From assembly GCA_020847395.1 (NCBI GenBank), contig JADLCD010000108.1, positions 1 to 43,148 on the forward strand: a stretch of DNA of 43,148 nt, in the 5' to 3' direction. Within the stretch, counting starts at the first letter, position 1. The number at the start of each line of letters is the position of its first letter. Shown here one piece after another: positions 1 through 7,359 of the stretch. This stretch comes from Chitinophagaceae bacterium. GTDB lineage: Bacteria > Bacteroidota > Bacteroidia > Chitinophagales > Chitinophagaceae. The notes below the pieces were generated by a model. That model was not told where the DNA came from, did no database searches, and saw nothing but the letters and a program-made list of their open reading frames with translations. A program made the position numbers and the translations under genes.

Positions 1-22
1 CACCGACCGGTAGGGCGCTCTA

Positions 23-46
23 CAGGTGGGTGCCTCCACCCACCTG
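23..46. repeat. Perfect 10-bp hairpin in intergenic DNA
   Basis: CAGGTGGGTG (23-32) and CACCCACCTG (37-46) pair perfectly around a 4-nt loop. No T-tract follows on either side, so this is not an obvious intrinsic terminator. A GCTGAAAGCTGAC string at about 91-106 recurs in the 126-bp repeat units near 3 kb, so the area probably carries dispersed intergenic repeats. The gene that precedes it lies outside the window. Confidence 0.5.
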
Positions 47-164
47 CGACAATTTGAAATACACCCTATGGGCAAAGAGATTGATTGCTGACGGCTGAAA
101 GCTGACATCTCAAATTATCCTACCAATCCCGCAAATCAATACCTTTATAATAAACATTTACCTC

Positions 165-332
165 ATGGGTGTTTGGCGGCAAATTGCAGAGTATCTCTAC
201 ATAAAAAAGAAAGACCCTGACAGGGAAGATACTTCCTGGATAAAATATATGCACGGCATAAACCGCATATCTATTTTATTATTCCTGTTTGCTATAATTG
301 TTATGATTGTTCGCCTTGCAAAAAGCTGCTGA
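165..332 (+). CDS. Small single-pass membrane protein (DUF6728-like), 55 aa
   Basis: A 55-codon ORF opens with ATG GGT GTT TGG and ends in TGA at 330-332. The first ~28 residues are charged and aromatic (YLYIKKKDPDR), followed by the conserved-looking string WIKYMHGINRIS and one hydrophobic helix (about residues 35-50), then a basic tail. This layout matches the small Bacteroidota proteins I recall as DUF6728; the family name is from memory. Function is unknown. It converges on lpxB and the last 32 bp overlap the lpxB 3' end on the opposite strand. A near-match to the -7 box (TACCTTTA, about 140-147) lies upstream. Confidence 0.72.
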   Translation: MGVWRQIAEYLYIKKKDPDREDTSWIKYMHGINRISILLFLFAIIVMIVRLAKSC

Positions 333-1428
333 TGGCTCTGGCGGCATTATCAGATGCATGCCCTCCCCTGCTTAAAATATCACGCAATTGCCGGTAATCT
401 GTTTTTAGTTGCTCAATTCTTACGGGATTATACAGTATATCCCTGAGCTCCGTTATAATGTTTGCTGTGGTTAAATCATGCTGAATCAATTCCTTTACCA
501 CAGGCTTATCCATAATAAGATTTACAAGAGAAATATATTTAATTTTTATTACCCTTTTTGCAATAGCATAAGAGATGGGGCTTCCTTTATAACAAACCAC
601 TTCCGGCACGCTGAACAAAGCGGTTTCAAGTGTTGCGGTTCCTGAAGTAACCAACGCGGCTTTTGCATGCAATAACAAATCATATGTTTTACCGCTCACA
701 CTTTTTACATCAGGATATTGATTAAGTAATTCGTTATAAAAACTATCATCCTGCCCCGGGGCTTTGGCAACCACAAACTGGTAATTGGTAAAATGCCTGC
801 TTACTTCCAGCATAACAGGCAGCTTCTTTAATATTTCCTGCTTACGGCTGCCGGGCAATAAAGCAATAATAGGTTTTTGAATAGAAGAAAGTATACTGTT
901 TTCACTTGCATCTTTTTTCGAATATTCATCTATTACTTCTACTAAAGGGTGACCAACATAGGTTACATCATAATGCCATTTTTGGTAAAATGCTTTTTCA
1001 AAAGGCAGTATTACCAGCATTTCATCTACACATTCCTTAATTGTTTTAACACGGTTTTCTTTCCATGCCCAAACCTGCGGCGATATATAGTAAATAATTT
1101 TTAAACCCTGCGTTTTAGCCCACCGGGCAATACGGAGATTAAACCCGGGATAGTCGATAAGAATAAGTGCATCGGGTTTATAGTTAAGTATATCTTTTTT
1201 GCAGAAAGAAAGATTATTTAAAATAGTATGCAGGTTCATCACCACTTCAGCAAAGCCCATAAAAGCCAGGTCGCGGTAATGCTTTACAATTTCAGCACCG
1301 GCAGCCTGCATCATATCGCCACCCCAGGCCCTGAATTCAGCATTATGATCTGTTTTTTTTAAAGCTTTAATAAGATTAGATCCATGCAAGTCGCCGGAAG
1401 CCTCACCGGCTATAATGTAATATTTCAC
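301..1428 (-). CDS. lpxB: Lipid-A-disaccharide synthase LpxB
   Basis: This GT19 glycosyltransferase joins UDP-2,3-diacylglucosamine to lipid X to form the lipid A disaccharide at the inner face of the cytoplasmic membrane. At 375 aa it is family-sized. Recognisable LpxB blocks are the N-terminal GEASGDLHGS, the central YISPQVWAWKENR, GHPLVE, LLPGSRKQEI and the late TSGTATLE motif. The start codon is GTG (1426-1428). It is the last gene of a minus-strand operon behind surE and a small membrane protein, with 15 nt separating it from the latter. Its 3' end overlaps the convergent 55-aa gene by 32 bp. Confidence 0.97.
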   Translation of the reverse strand: MKYYIIAGEASGDLHGSNLIKALKKTDHNAEFRAWGGDMMQAAGAEIVKHYRDLAFMGFAEVVMNLHTILNNLSFCKKDILNYKPDALILIDYPGFNLRIARWAKTQGLKIIYYISPQVWAWKENRVKTIKECVDEMLVILPFEKAFYQKWHYDVTYVGHPLVEVIDEYSKKDASENSILSSIQKPIIALLPGSRKQEILKKLPVMLEVSRHFTNYQFVVAKAPGQDDSFYNELLNQYPDVKSVSGKTYDLLLHAKAALVTSGTATLETALFSVPEVVCYKGSPISYAIAKRVIKIKYISLVNLIMDKPVVKELIQHDLTTANIITELRDILYNPVRIEQLKTDYRQLRDILSRGGHASDNAARAISSFLQGEQS

Positions 1429-1443
1429 TAAGGGAATATTTGA

Positions 1444-1743
1444 TTACCCAAAGTAATTAAAAATCAGTGAGGAGATGGCATATATTATTGTAATAACAAA
1501 AATGCCTTTGGCCGTTTTATCTTTCCTGGTATTAATATAAATAGTAAATAAAACCACATTAAGAAATAAGCATGTTATACTAATTGCCCTAACCAGGCTT
1601 TTATTGGTTTTAAAGGCACCCAGCATTTCATCAATAGTGTATAAAGGATAAAACTTAGCAAAATAATATAGTACCAGGCTTATTAATGGCAGCAGGAGCC
1701 CTAAAGCCATGCCCAAACGAAAATTGTCTTTTTTTAAAATCAC
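1444..1743 (-). CDS. Small three-helix membrane protein of unknown function
   Basis: A 99-aa protein with about three hydrophobic helices (residues ~9-28, ~52-70, ~78-96) separated by short basic loops such as NTRKDKTAKG. No domain is recognised. Its GTG start overlaps the surE stop in the four bases GTGA (1740-1743), which indicates translational coupling, and lpxB follows 15 nt after its stop. Placement between surE and lpxB suggests an envelope-related role, but that is inference from context only. Confidence 0.8.
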   Translation of the reverse strand: MILKKDNFRLGMALGLLLPLISLVLYYFAKFYPLYTIDEMLGAFKTNKSLVRAISITCLFLNVVLFTIYINTRKDKTAKGIFVITIIYAISSLIFNYFG

Positions 1744-2528
1744 TTATGAAAAATTTTTTCGAGTTTGGTTTTTAAAACGTAATTGGTCAAATCAAATTGT
1801 ACAGGCACCACACTAACATAATTATTTGCCAACGCCCACACATCTGTATCTCTGCCCTTATCAAAATTTACGAAGGCGCCGGTAAGCCAGTAATATTTTT
1901 TGCCGCCGGGGTCTTTACGCTCATCAAAATCTTCTTCGTATTTGGCATAAGCCTGCCTGCAAACTTTTATTCCCTTAATCAAATCTTCTGTAACAGGCGG
2001 AAAATTTACATTCAGGCAAAGATGCTTATCTGATTTTTGTGAAAGAATTTTTTTAACAATAATATTTGCATACCTGCGTGCCGTGGAAAAATCAGCTTCC
2101 ATGCTATAATCCAGCAAAGAAAAACCGATTGAAGGAATATTCTCTATCGACGCTTCTATTGCCGCACTCATAGTGCCTGAATAAATAACATTAATAGAAT
2201 GATTAGCGCCGTGGTTAATACCACTAACGCATATATCGGGCTTGCCACCGAGAATTTTATCTACCGCGAGTTTAACACAATCTACCGGTGTGCCATTACA
2301 ACTCCAGGCTTCTACCCCATCTATTAAAGATACCTGGTGCAACCTGAGTGGCGAGCCAATGGTTATGGCATGCCCCATTCCTGATTGTGGTTTATCAGGT
2401 GCAACAACCACAACCTTGCCTAAATCCTTTACCGCTTCTACCAGGTTGCGTATACCCGGCGCCATCACACCATCATCATTAGTAACTAAAATAACCGGTT
2501 CTTTTTTCTTACGCTTTATTACTGCCAT
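1740..2528 (-). CDS. surE: 5'/3'-nucleotidase SurE
   Basis: A SurE-family metal-dependent nucleoside-5'-monophosphate phosphatase, 262 aa from the chosen ATG. The hallmark N-terminal VTNDDG (Asp-Asp metal ligands) is at residues 15-20, followed by VVAPDKPQSGMGHAIT, CNGTPVDCV and SGINHGANHS. The open frame extends upstream to 2585, but family alignment supports the ATG at 2526-2528 (MAVIKRKKKEP), because SurE proteins begin just before the NDDG loop. It is the first gene of surE - 99 aa - lpxB, and its stop overlaps the next start. Its upstream side is the 126-bp repeat array. Confidence 0.96.
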   Translation of the reverse strand: MAVIKRKKKEPVILVTNDDGVMAPGIRNLVEAVKDLGKVVVVAPDKPQSGMGHAITIGSPLRLHQVSLIDGVEAWSCNGTPVDCVKLAVDKILGGKPDICVSGINHGANHSINVIYSGTMSAAIEASIENIPSIGFSLLDYSMEADFSTARRYANIIVKKILSQKSDKHLCLNVNFPPVTEDLIKGIKVCRQAYAKYEEDFDERKDPGGKKYYWLTGAFVNFDKGRDTDVWALANNYVSVVPVQFDLTNYVLKTKLEKIFHK

Positions 2529-2610
2529 GCAATAGAACAGTTGTTTTTGTAAAAGTGCTGATAATTTGCCTCCGGCCCAAATCAAAGTGGGCTATGAGCT
2601 GGGGGCTGGG

Positions 2611-3240
2611 AGGAATAAGAAAGGAGAAGGCAGAAGAGAGAAGGCAGGTAAACCTATAAGGTTTGCCGGGCGGCATTGCAGCGCTGCAAACCTTATAGGC
2701 TTCATTTACTGAAAACTGAAAGCTGACCGCTCATAGCTTAAGAGGAATAAGAAAGGGAGAAGCAGGAAGAGAGAAGGCAGGTAAACCTATAAGGTTTGCC
2801 GGGCGGCATTGCAGCGCTGCAAACCTTATAGGTTTCATTTGCTGAAAGCTGACCGCTCATAGCTTAAGAGGAATAAGAAAGGGAGAAGGCAGAAGAGAGA
2901 AGGCAGGTAAACCTATGAGGTTTGCCGGGCGGTATTGCAGCCCGGCAAACCTTATAGGTTTCATTTGCTGAAAGCTGACCGCTCATAGCTTAAGAGGAAT
3001 AAGAAAGGGAGAAGGCAGAAGAGAGAAGGCAGGTAAACCTATGAGGTTTGCCGGGCGGCATTGCAGCGCTGCAAACCTTATAGGTTTCATTTGCTGAAAG
3101 CTGACCGCTCATAGCTTAAGAGGAATAAGAAAGGGAGAAGCAGGAAGAGAGAAGGCAGGTAAACCTATAAGGTTTGCCGGGCGGCATTGCAGCGTTGCAA
3201 GACAATAGGTTTCATTTGCCCATAGCCGAAAGCTAATAGC
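2611..3240. repeat. Tandem array of five ~126-bp hairpin-bearing units
   Basis: Units begin AGGAATAAGA at 2611, 2743, 2869, 2995 and 3121, so the spacing is 132, 126, 126 and 126 bp. Each unit has a purine-rich lead of about 40 nt, then a hairpin, then GAAAGCTGACCGCTCATAGC or a variant of it. The hairpin arms AAACCTATAAGGTTTGC and its exact complement flank a ~19-nt GC-rich loop; hairpins lie at 2650-2702, 2783-2835, 2909-2961, 3035-3087 and 3161-3212. In unit 3 the stem extends to 22 bp through CCGGGC/GCCCGG with one G-T pair. Unit 5 has a decayed right arm. Units 2 and 5 share the lead variant AGAAGCAGGAAGAG; units 3 and 4 share CTATGAGG. This fills nearly all of the 816-bp gap between surE and the XRE gene, and no coding ORF is credible in it. 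Confidence 0.95.
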
Positions 3241-3306
3241 TGCTATTGAATACGGACTGTTGAGCGCATTAGCCAGATAAAAAAATTGCTAAAAAATTTT
3301 GTTATA

Positions 3307-3344
3307 ACTAATTGAATTAGTAGTTTGCAGCTAAATTAATTAGT
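3307..3344. promoter_or_regulatory. Two operator-like palindromes at the XRE/S24 gene start
   Basis: Site 1 (3307-3321) is ACTAATTGAATTAGT, a perfect 7+1+7 palindrome. Site 2 (3330-3344) is GCTAAATTAATTAGT, identical at 12 of 15 positions and ending one base before the ATG. The centres are 23 bp apart, roughly two helical turns. A near -7 box, TAGTTTG (3321-3327, one spacer base short of TAnnTTTG), lies between them. The layout suggests autoregulation by the downstream HTH protein; binding is inferred. Confidence 0.55.
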
Positions 3345-4100
3345 ATGGCACAATCGCTCGCCGGTCAAAACCTCAAATATCTGCGCAAGCTGCGTGGATG
3401 GACGCAGGAAGAATTTGCTACTAAACTTGGTATTAAACGTTCCCTTGTGGGCGCTTATGAAGAAGAACGTGCAGACCCGCGGATTGATGTACTGGAAAAA
3501 TTGTGTGATATGTTTAAGCTTACGCTTGATGATTTGATGCGGCGCGACCTTACAGAAGTAAAAGGCAATTATCTTGCAAAACGCAGGCAGCAAAAATTGA
3601 TGGCGGAAAATAATATTATTCATTTTGTGCCGGTAAAAGCAGTGGCAGGTTACCTTGCAGGCTATGCTGATGCTGAATTCATTGATGAATTGAACACATT
3701 TACATTACCTATGTTAGCGGGTGGCAACTATCGCGCTTTTGAAATTGTTGGAGACAGCATGTTACCTACGCCGAGTGGTTCAATAATAGTTGGAGAAAAG
3801 GTAGAAAATCTTGACGATGCAAAAAGCAGCCAGGCATATATAGTAGTTTCAAGAAATGAGGGTATAGTATATAAAAGGCTGGAGAAAAATAACCGCAATA
3901 AAACAAAAATTACGCTGGTGAGCGATAATCCATCTTACCAGCCATACCAAATGAATAGCGAGGATATTCTTGAATTATGGATGGCCCAGATGGTAGTAAG
4001 CAAAGTTACCAGCCAGCAGCGATGGGATGTAAATCAACTGGCTTCACTGGTGAATAACTTACAGGAACAGGTTACTGTATTAAAAAAGAAATATAATTAA
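3345..4100 (+). CDS. XRE-family regulator with S24 (LexA/CI-like) domain
   Basis: A 251-aa DNA-binding regulator. Residues ~8-62 form a Cro/CI-type helix-turn-helix (LRGWTQEEFATKLGIKRSLV... with the typical DPRIDVLEKLCDMF helix). Residues ~95-215 are an S24 peptidase-like fold with the nucleophile in GDSMLPT (Ser138) and the general-base Lys in GIVYKRL (Lys177). A possible autocleavage Ala-Gly lies at 101-102 (VKAVAGYLAG). The last ~25 residues look like a coiled coil. Either it is a LexA/CI-like repressor cleaved under stress, or an S24 sensor that is not cleaved; both catalytic residues are present, which allows cleavage. Two palindromes abut its ATG, a terminator follows, and no prophage genes are nearby. 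Confidence 0.93.
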   Translation: MAQSLAGQNLKYLRKLRGWTQEEFATKLGIKRSLVGAYEEERADPRIDVLEKLCDMFKLTLDDLMRRDLTEVKGNYLAKRRQQKLMAENNIIHFVPVKAVAGYLAGYADAEFIDELNTFTLPMLAGGNYRAFEIVGDSMLPTPSGSIIVGEKVENLDDAKSSQAYIVVSRNEGIVYKRLEKNNRNKTKITLVSDNPSYQPYQMNSEDILELWMAQMVVSKVTSQQRWDVNQLASLVNNLQEQVTVLKKKYN

Positions 4101-4123
4101 ATAGGGACGGGTTGGTAATACCG

Positions 4124-4155
4124 GGCCTCATAGAATATTCTGTGAGGCCTTTTTT
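4124..4155 (+). terminator. Intrinsic terminator after the XRE/S24 gene
   Basis: GGCCTCA (4124-4130) pairs with TGAGGCC (4143-4149) around a 12-nt loop and is followed by six T's. It sits 24 bp after the stop codon. Confidence 0.85.
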
Positions 4156-4329
4156 ATTTACATATAAAAAAAGTTGCCCATAAACCTCAAACCATGCATT
4201 TCAAAACTTTTGCAACTTCCTTTTTCTGCAATGGCAGATCAAACCTGTTTTTTTGAATTCAGCATAAGTATATCTAACTTAAATTGCGCTCTACCATAAA
4301 ACGATTGCCAACAATCCACTTCTATACAT

Positions 4330-6066
4330 ATGGGAAAATTTCAAATCAGGAAATCTTCAACCGTTCACGATGTTGTAGTGATCGGTTCTGGTGCCGGCGG
4401 AGGAATGGCCGGTTATGTACTTGCCAATGCCGGCATAAAAGTATTAATGCTTGAAGCCGGCCCGTTTTTTGACCCTGCAAAAGATTCACATCAATTTAAA
4501 TGGCCCTGGGAGTCTCCGCGTCGTGGCGCTTCAACCGTTCGTGCTTTCGGCGATTTTGATGCTGCCTACGGTGGCTGGGAAATTGACGGTGAACCATATA
4601 CCAGGAAAGACGGTACACAGTTCGACTGGTTCCGTTCCAGGATGCTTGGTGGCAAAACCAATCACTGGGGCAGAATTTCACTCCGCATGGGGCCTGATGA
4701 TTTTAAATGCAAAGACGGGTTAACAGATGATTGGCCTTTTACTTATGATGAGATTAAACCATATTACGATAAAGTTGATCGCCTGATTGGCTTATATGGT
4801 ACAGTAGAAAATATACCCAATGAGCCTGATGGCATTTTTATGAAACCGCCAAAGCCCAGGCTTCCGGAATTATTTATAAGAAAATCTGCCGCTAAAGCCG
4901 GCGTAAAAGTTATTACAGGACGCGGTTCTGTAATAACCGAACTGCTCGATGGCAACAAAGATCGTCAGCCTTGTTTTTATTGCGGGCAATGCGGTCGTAG
5001 CTGTAAAGTATACGGCGATTTCTCCGCTTCATCATGTCTTGTAATTCCGGCTATGAAATCAGGTAATCTAGAAGTAGTTACCAATGCAATGGTAAGAGAA
5101 ATTATTACTGATAAAAACGGGCTTGCCACAGGTGTTTCTTATATAAACAGGGAAGATATGCAGGAGTACCAGGTAAGCTGTAAAACAGTTATACTCGGCG
5201 CCAGCGCCTGCGAATCTGCGCGCATATTACTCAATTCAAAATCAGCAGCACACCCTGCAGGGCTGGCTAACAGCAGCGGTGTTGTGGGTAAATACCTGCA
5301 CGATTCTACAGGCTCCAGCCTCGGTGGTTTTATTCCGCAATTGCTGGATCGTAAACGGTTTAATGAAGACGGCACAGGCAGTATACATATCTATTCTCCC
5401 TGGTGGCTCGATAATAAAAAACTCGATTTTCCCCGCGGCTATCATATTGAATATGGCGGCGGCATGCGTATGCCATCTTACGGTTTTGGCGGTGGCATAC
5501 ACAGGTATAATGCTAAAGTGCCCGACCGCAATGGCAAAACTAAAAAAGCAGGCGGCTTCGGGGCTTCTTTAAAAGATGATTACAGTCGTTTTTATGGCGC
5601 TAATGTAAGTATGGCTGGTCGGGGTACAGCATTGGCTAAAAAAGAAAACTATTGCGAAATAGATCCGAACGTAGTTGATAAATACGGTATACCTGTTTTG
5701 CGCTTTAATTACAAATGGGCCGATGAAGAAATTAAGCAGGCTAAACACATGCAGGAAACCTTTCAGTCTTTGTTGCATGAAATGGGCGCAATCGTTACAT
5801 CTTCACCACATGGGCCGGAAGATAATTATGGGCTTGAAGCGCCGGGACGTATTATACACGAGGTGGGCACGATAAGAATGGGTGATGATCCTAAAAAATC
5901 AGCCGTAAACCGTTGGTGCCAGGCACATGATTGTAAAAATTTGTTTGTGGTAGATGCGGCTCCGTTTGTGCAGCAGGGCGATAAAAACGCTACGTGGACA
6001 ATACTCGCTCTTTCATGGCGCACCGCGGAGTATGTACTGGAACAAAGAAAGAAACAAAATGTTTAA
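4330..6066 (+). CDS. GMC-family FAD oxidoreductase (sugar/glucoside dehydrogenase large subunit-like)
   Basis: A 578-aa flavoprotein. The FAD dinucleotide-binding motif VVVIGSGAGGG is at residues 15-24, followed by LEAGP. The GMC signature MLGGKTNHWG is at 105-114, and the C-terminal GMC_oxred_C region carries HEVGTIRMG and NATWTILALSWR. A Cys cluster C215-x2-C218-x2-C221-x3-C225 (plus C236) resembles the Fe-S-binding insert of bacterial FAD glucose dehydrogenase alpha subunits. No signal peptide is visible; in related enzymes the small Tat subunit carries the pair across the membrane. The gene 21 bp downstream encodes such a subunit. Substrate is unknown: sugar alcohols, glucose or glucosides (3-dehydrogenation) are all possible. 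No cytochrome c partner is adjacent. Confidence 0.9.
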   Translation: MGKFQIRKSSTVHDVVVIGSGAGGGMAGYVLANAGIKVLMLEAGPFFDPAKDSHQFKWPWESPRRGASTVRAFGDFDAAYGGWEIDGEPYTRKDGTQFDWFRSRMLGGKTNHWGRISLRMGPDDFKCKDGLTDDWPFTYDEIKPYYDKVDRLIGLYGTVENIPNEPDGIFMKPPKPRLPELFIRKSAAKAGVKVITGRGSVITELLDGNKDRQPCFYCGQCGRSCKVYGDFSASSCLVIPAMKSGNLEVVTNAMVREIITDKNGLATGVSYINREDMQEYQVSCKTVILGASACESARILLNSKSAAHPAGLANSSGVVGKYLHDSTGSSLGGFIPQLLDRKRFNEDGTGSIHIYSPWWLDNKKLDFPRGYHIEYGGGMRMPSYGFGGGIHRYNAKVPDRNGKTKKAGGFGASLKDDYSRFYGANVSMAGRGTALAKKENYCEIDPNVVDKYGIPVLRFNYKWADEEIKQAKHMQETFQSLLHEMGAIVTSSPHGPEDNYGLEAPGRIIHEVGTIRMGDDPKKSAVNRWCQAHDCKNLFVVDAAPFVQQGDKNATWTILALSWRTAEYVLEQRKKQNV

Positions 6067-6087
6067 TCTTATCTAATCAATTTAATT

Positions 6088-6735
6088 ATGAAAAGAAGAG
6101 ATTCATTAAAAGCGATTGGATTTACTGCCGTTGCCACTGGCATATTTATAGATGCCTGTAAACAACCCGCTGATAAAAAAGTTGGAAATACTCCTGCCAC
6201 TCCGGCATCAACCGGAGATGCAGAAGCAGGTCGTGAAAAATTTGAGATAGAGCGTAATAAAAGATTGTTGTCAGAAAAATTTTTTACAGAAAATGAAATG
6301 GCAACCCTCGCAATACTGGCAGATATTATTATTCCTAAAGATGATAAATCCGGCAGCGCTACCGATACTAAAGTGCCAGACTTTATAGAATTCATGGCGA
6401 AAGATATGCCTTCTTTACAAGTGCCCCTGCGTGGGGGGTTAAGATGGCTTGATGTACAGTGCCTGAACAGGTTTGGTAATAGTTTTGCAGATGCCACCGA
6501 AGCACAACGCCTCGAAATGGTAAATGATATTGCCTATCCTGAAGATGTAAAACCCGGTATGGAGCAGGGTGTTGCCTTCTTTAACCGTATGCGTGATTTA
6601 ACTGCATCAGGATTTTTTACTACCGAGATGGGTATTAATGATCTTGGTTATGTTGGCAATGTTACAAATGTGTGGAAAGGCGTTCCTGAGGATATTGTGA
6701 AGCAATATGGTATGGATCAATACAATATTGTTTAA
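6088..6735 (+). CDS. Gluconate 2-dehydrogenase subunit 3-like protein, Tat-type lipoprotein
   Basis: A 215-aa protein whose N-terminus (RRDSLKAIGFTAVATG) is a twin-arginine-type signal ending at a possible lipobox, FIDAC (Cys about residue 24). The mature region begins with a Pro/Ala/Thr-rich linker. The subunit-3 family core follows, with LAILADIIIPKD near residues 72-83 and GVAFFNRMRDLT later. Subunit 3 (the gamma or 'hitch-hiker' chain) assists export and maturation of the GMC flavoprotein. The gene directly follows that partner by 21 bp, and a strong terminator ends the two-gene unit. Confidence 0.88.
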   Translation: MKRRDSLKAIGFTAVATGIFIDACKQPADKKVGNTPATPASTGDAEAGREKFEIERNKRLLSEKFFTENEMATLAILADIIIPKDDKSGSATDTKVPDFIEFMAKDMPSLQVPLRGGLRWLDVQCLNRFGNSFADATEAQRLEMVNDIAYPEDVKPGMEQGVAFFNRMRDLTASGFFTTEMGINDLGYVGNVTNVWKGVPEDIVKQYGMDQYNIV

Positions 6736-6743
6736 ATAAAAAG

Positions 6744-6768
6744 AGCTGCCTGCGGGCAGCTTTTTTTT
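6744..6768 (+). terminator. Intrinsic terminator of the GMC/subunit 3 unit
   Basis: AGCTGCC (6744-6750), a 4-nt loop TGCG, GGCAGCT (6755-6761), then an uninterrupted T run to 6768. It lies 9 bp after the subunit 3 stop. Confidence 0.9.
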
Positions 6769-6831
6769 AATGAACTTTTGAACTGAAGTTTGAAATAAAC
6801 ATTCGCAAAATTTAATCAGCAGTTATGGTTG

Positions 6832-6839
6832 TATATTTG
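6832..6839 (+). promoter_or_regulatory. -7 promoter box of ruvX
   Basis: TATATTTG is an exact match to the Bacteroidota -7 consensus TAnnTTTG. Only 3 nt separate it from the ruvX ATG at 6843, so the transcript would start at or about the start codon. No clear -33 TTG is seen at the usual spacing. Confidence 0.45.
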
Positions 6840-6842
6840 CGC

Positions 6843-7253
6843 ATGGCTCGTATAATGGCTATTGATTACGGATTAAAACGCACAGGCATAGCTGTTACGG
6901 ATCCTTTGCAGATTATTGCAAGCGGATTAACTACGGTTGAATCACCGAAGCTCATTAATTTCCTGGCTGGTTATTTTCAAAAAGAAGAAGTAGAAAAAAT
7001 TATTATTGGAGAACCAAAAAATCTCGATGATACAGACACACACGCTACGCCCTTGGTAAAAAAAATAGTTGAGCGCATTAAAAAAACATTCCCTTCTATA
7101 CCTGTTGAAATGGTTGATGAACGTTATACTTCAAGTATGGCAAAACAAGCAATGATTGAAATGGGAATGAAAAAGAAACAACGTCGTGATAAAGCCGCAG
7201 TTGATGAAATAGCCGCTACAATTATTTTACAGGAATATATGCAGAGAAGCTGA
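6843..7253 (+). CDS. ruvX: RuvX/YqgF family Holliday-junction resolvase-like protein
   Basis: A 136-aa RNase H-fold protein of the YqgF family, linked to 16S rRNA 5'-end maturation and Holliday-junction resolution. Motifs are AIDYGLKRTG near the N-terminus (first catalytic Asp), IIIGEPKNLD (Glu), VDERYTSSMA, and KAAVDEIAATIIL with the last acidic residue. The open frame reaches 6825, but the ATG at 6843 (MARIMAIDYG) fits the family and the upstream part overlaps a -7 box. An ATG at 6855 is the alternative if transcription starts after 6843. Confidence 0.94.
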   Translation: MARIMAIDYGLKRTGIAVTDPLQIIASGLTTVESPKLINFLAGYFQKEEVEKIIIGEPKNLDDTDTHATPLVKKIVERIKKTFPSIPVEMVDERYTSSMAKQAMIEMGMKKKQRRDKAAVDEIAATIILQEYMQRS

Positions 7254-7347
7254 TATAGCTATAAGCCACCGGTTTTGGGAGAATCGCCAAACCACAAACT
7301 TCAGTTTGGGATGCACCCCCTCTATCATAACTCTTCTTTGTTGTCAT

Positions 7348-7355
7348 TATCTTTG
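7348..7355 (+). promoter_or_regulatory. -7 promoter box of the M20 amidohydrolase gene
   Basis: TATCTTTG matches TAnnTTTG exactly and lies 4 nt before the ATG at 7360. No -33 TTG is seen at canonical spacing. Confidence 0.42.
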
Positions 7356-7359
7356 CTGC

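Noticed and set aside
2611-3240. Repeat array considered as CRISPR
   Set aside because: Units are 126 bp and repeat along their whole length with no unique spacers, and no cas genes are nearby.
3345-4100. XRE/S24 gene as a prophage CI repressor
   Set aside because: No integrase, structural or lysis genes, or attachment sites are present within the window; the flanks are housekeeping genes.
6069-6497. 142-aa ORF antisense to the subunit 3 gene
   Set aside because: The opposite frame has a clear Tat signal and family match; this one has neither.
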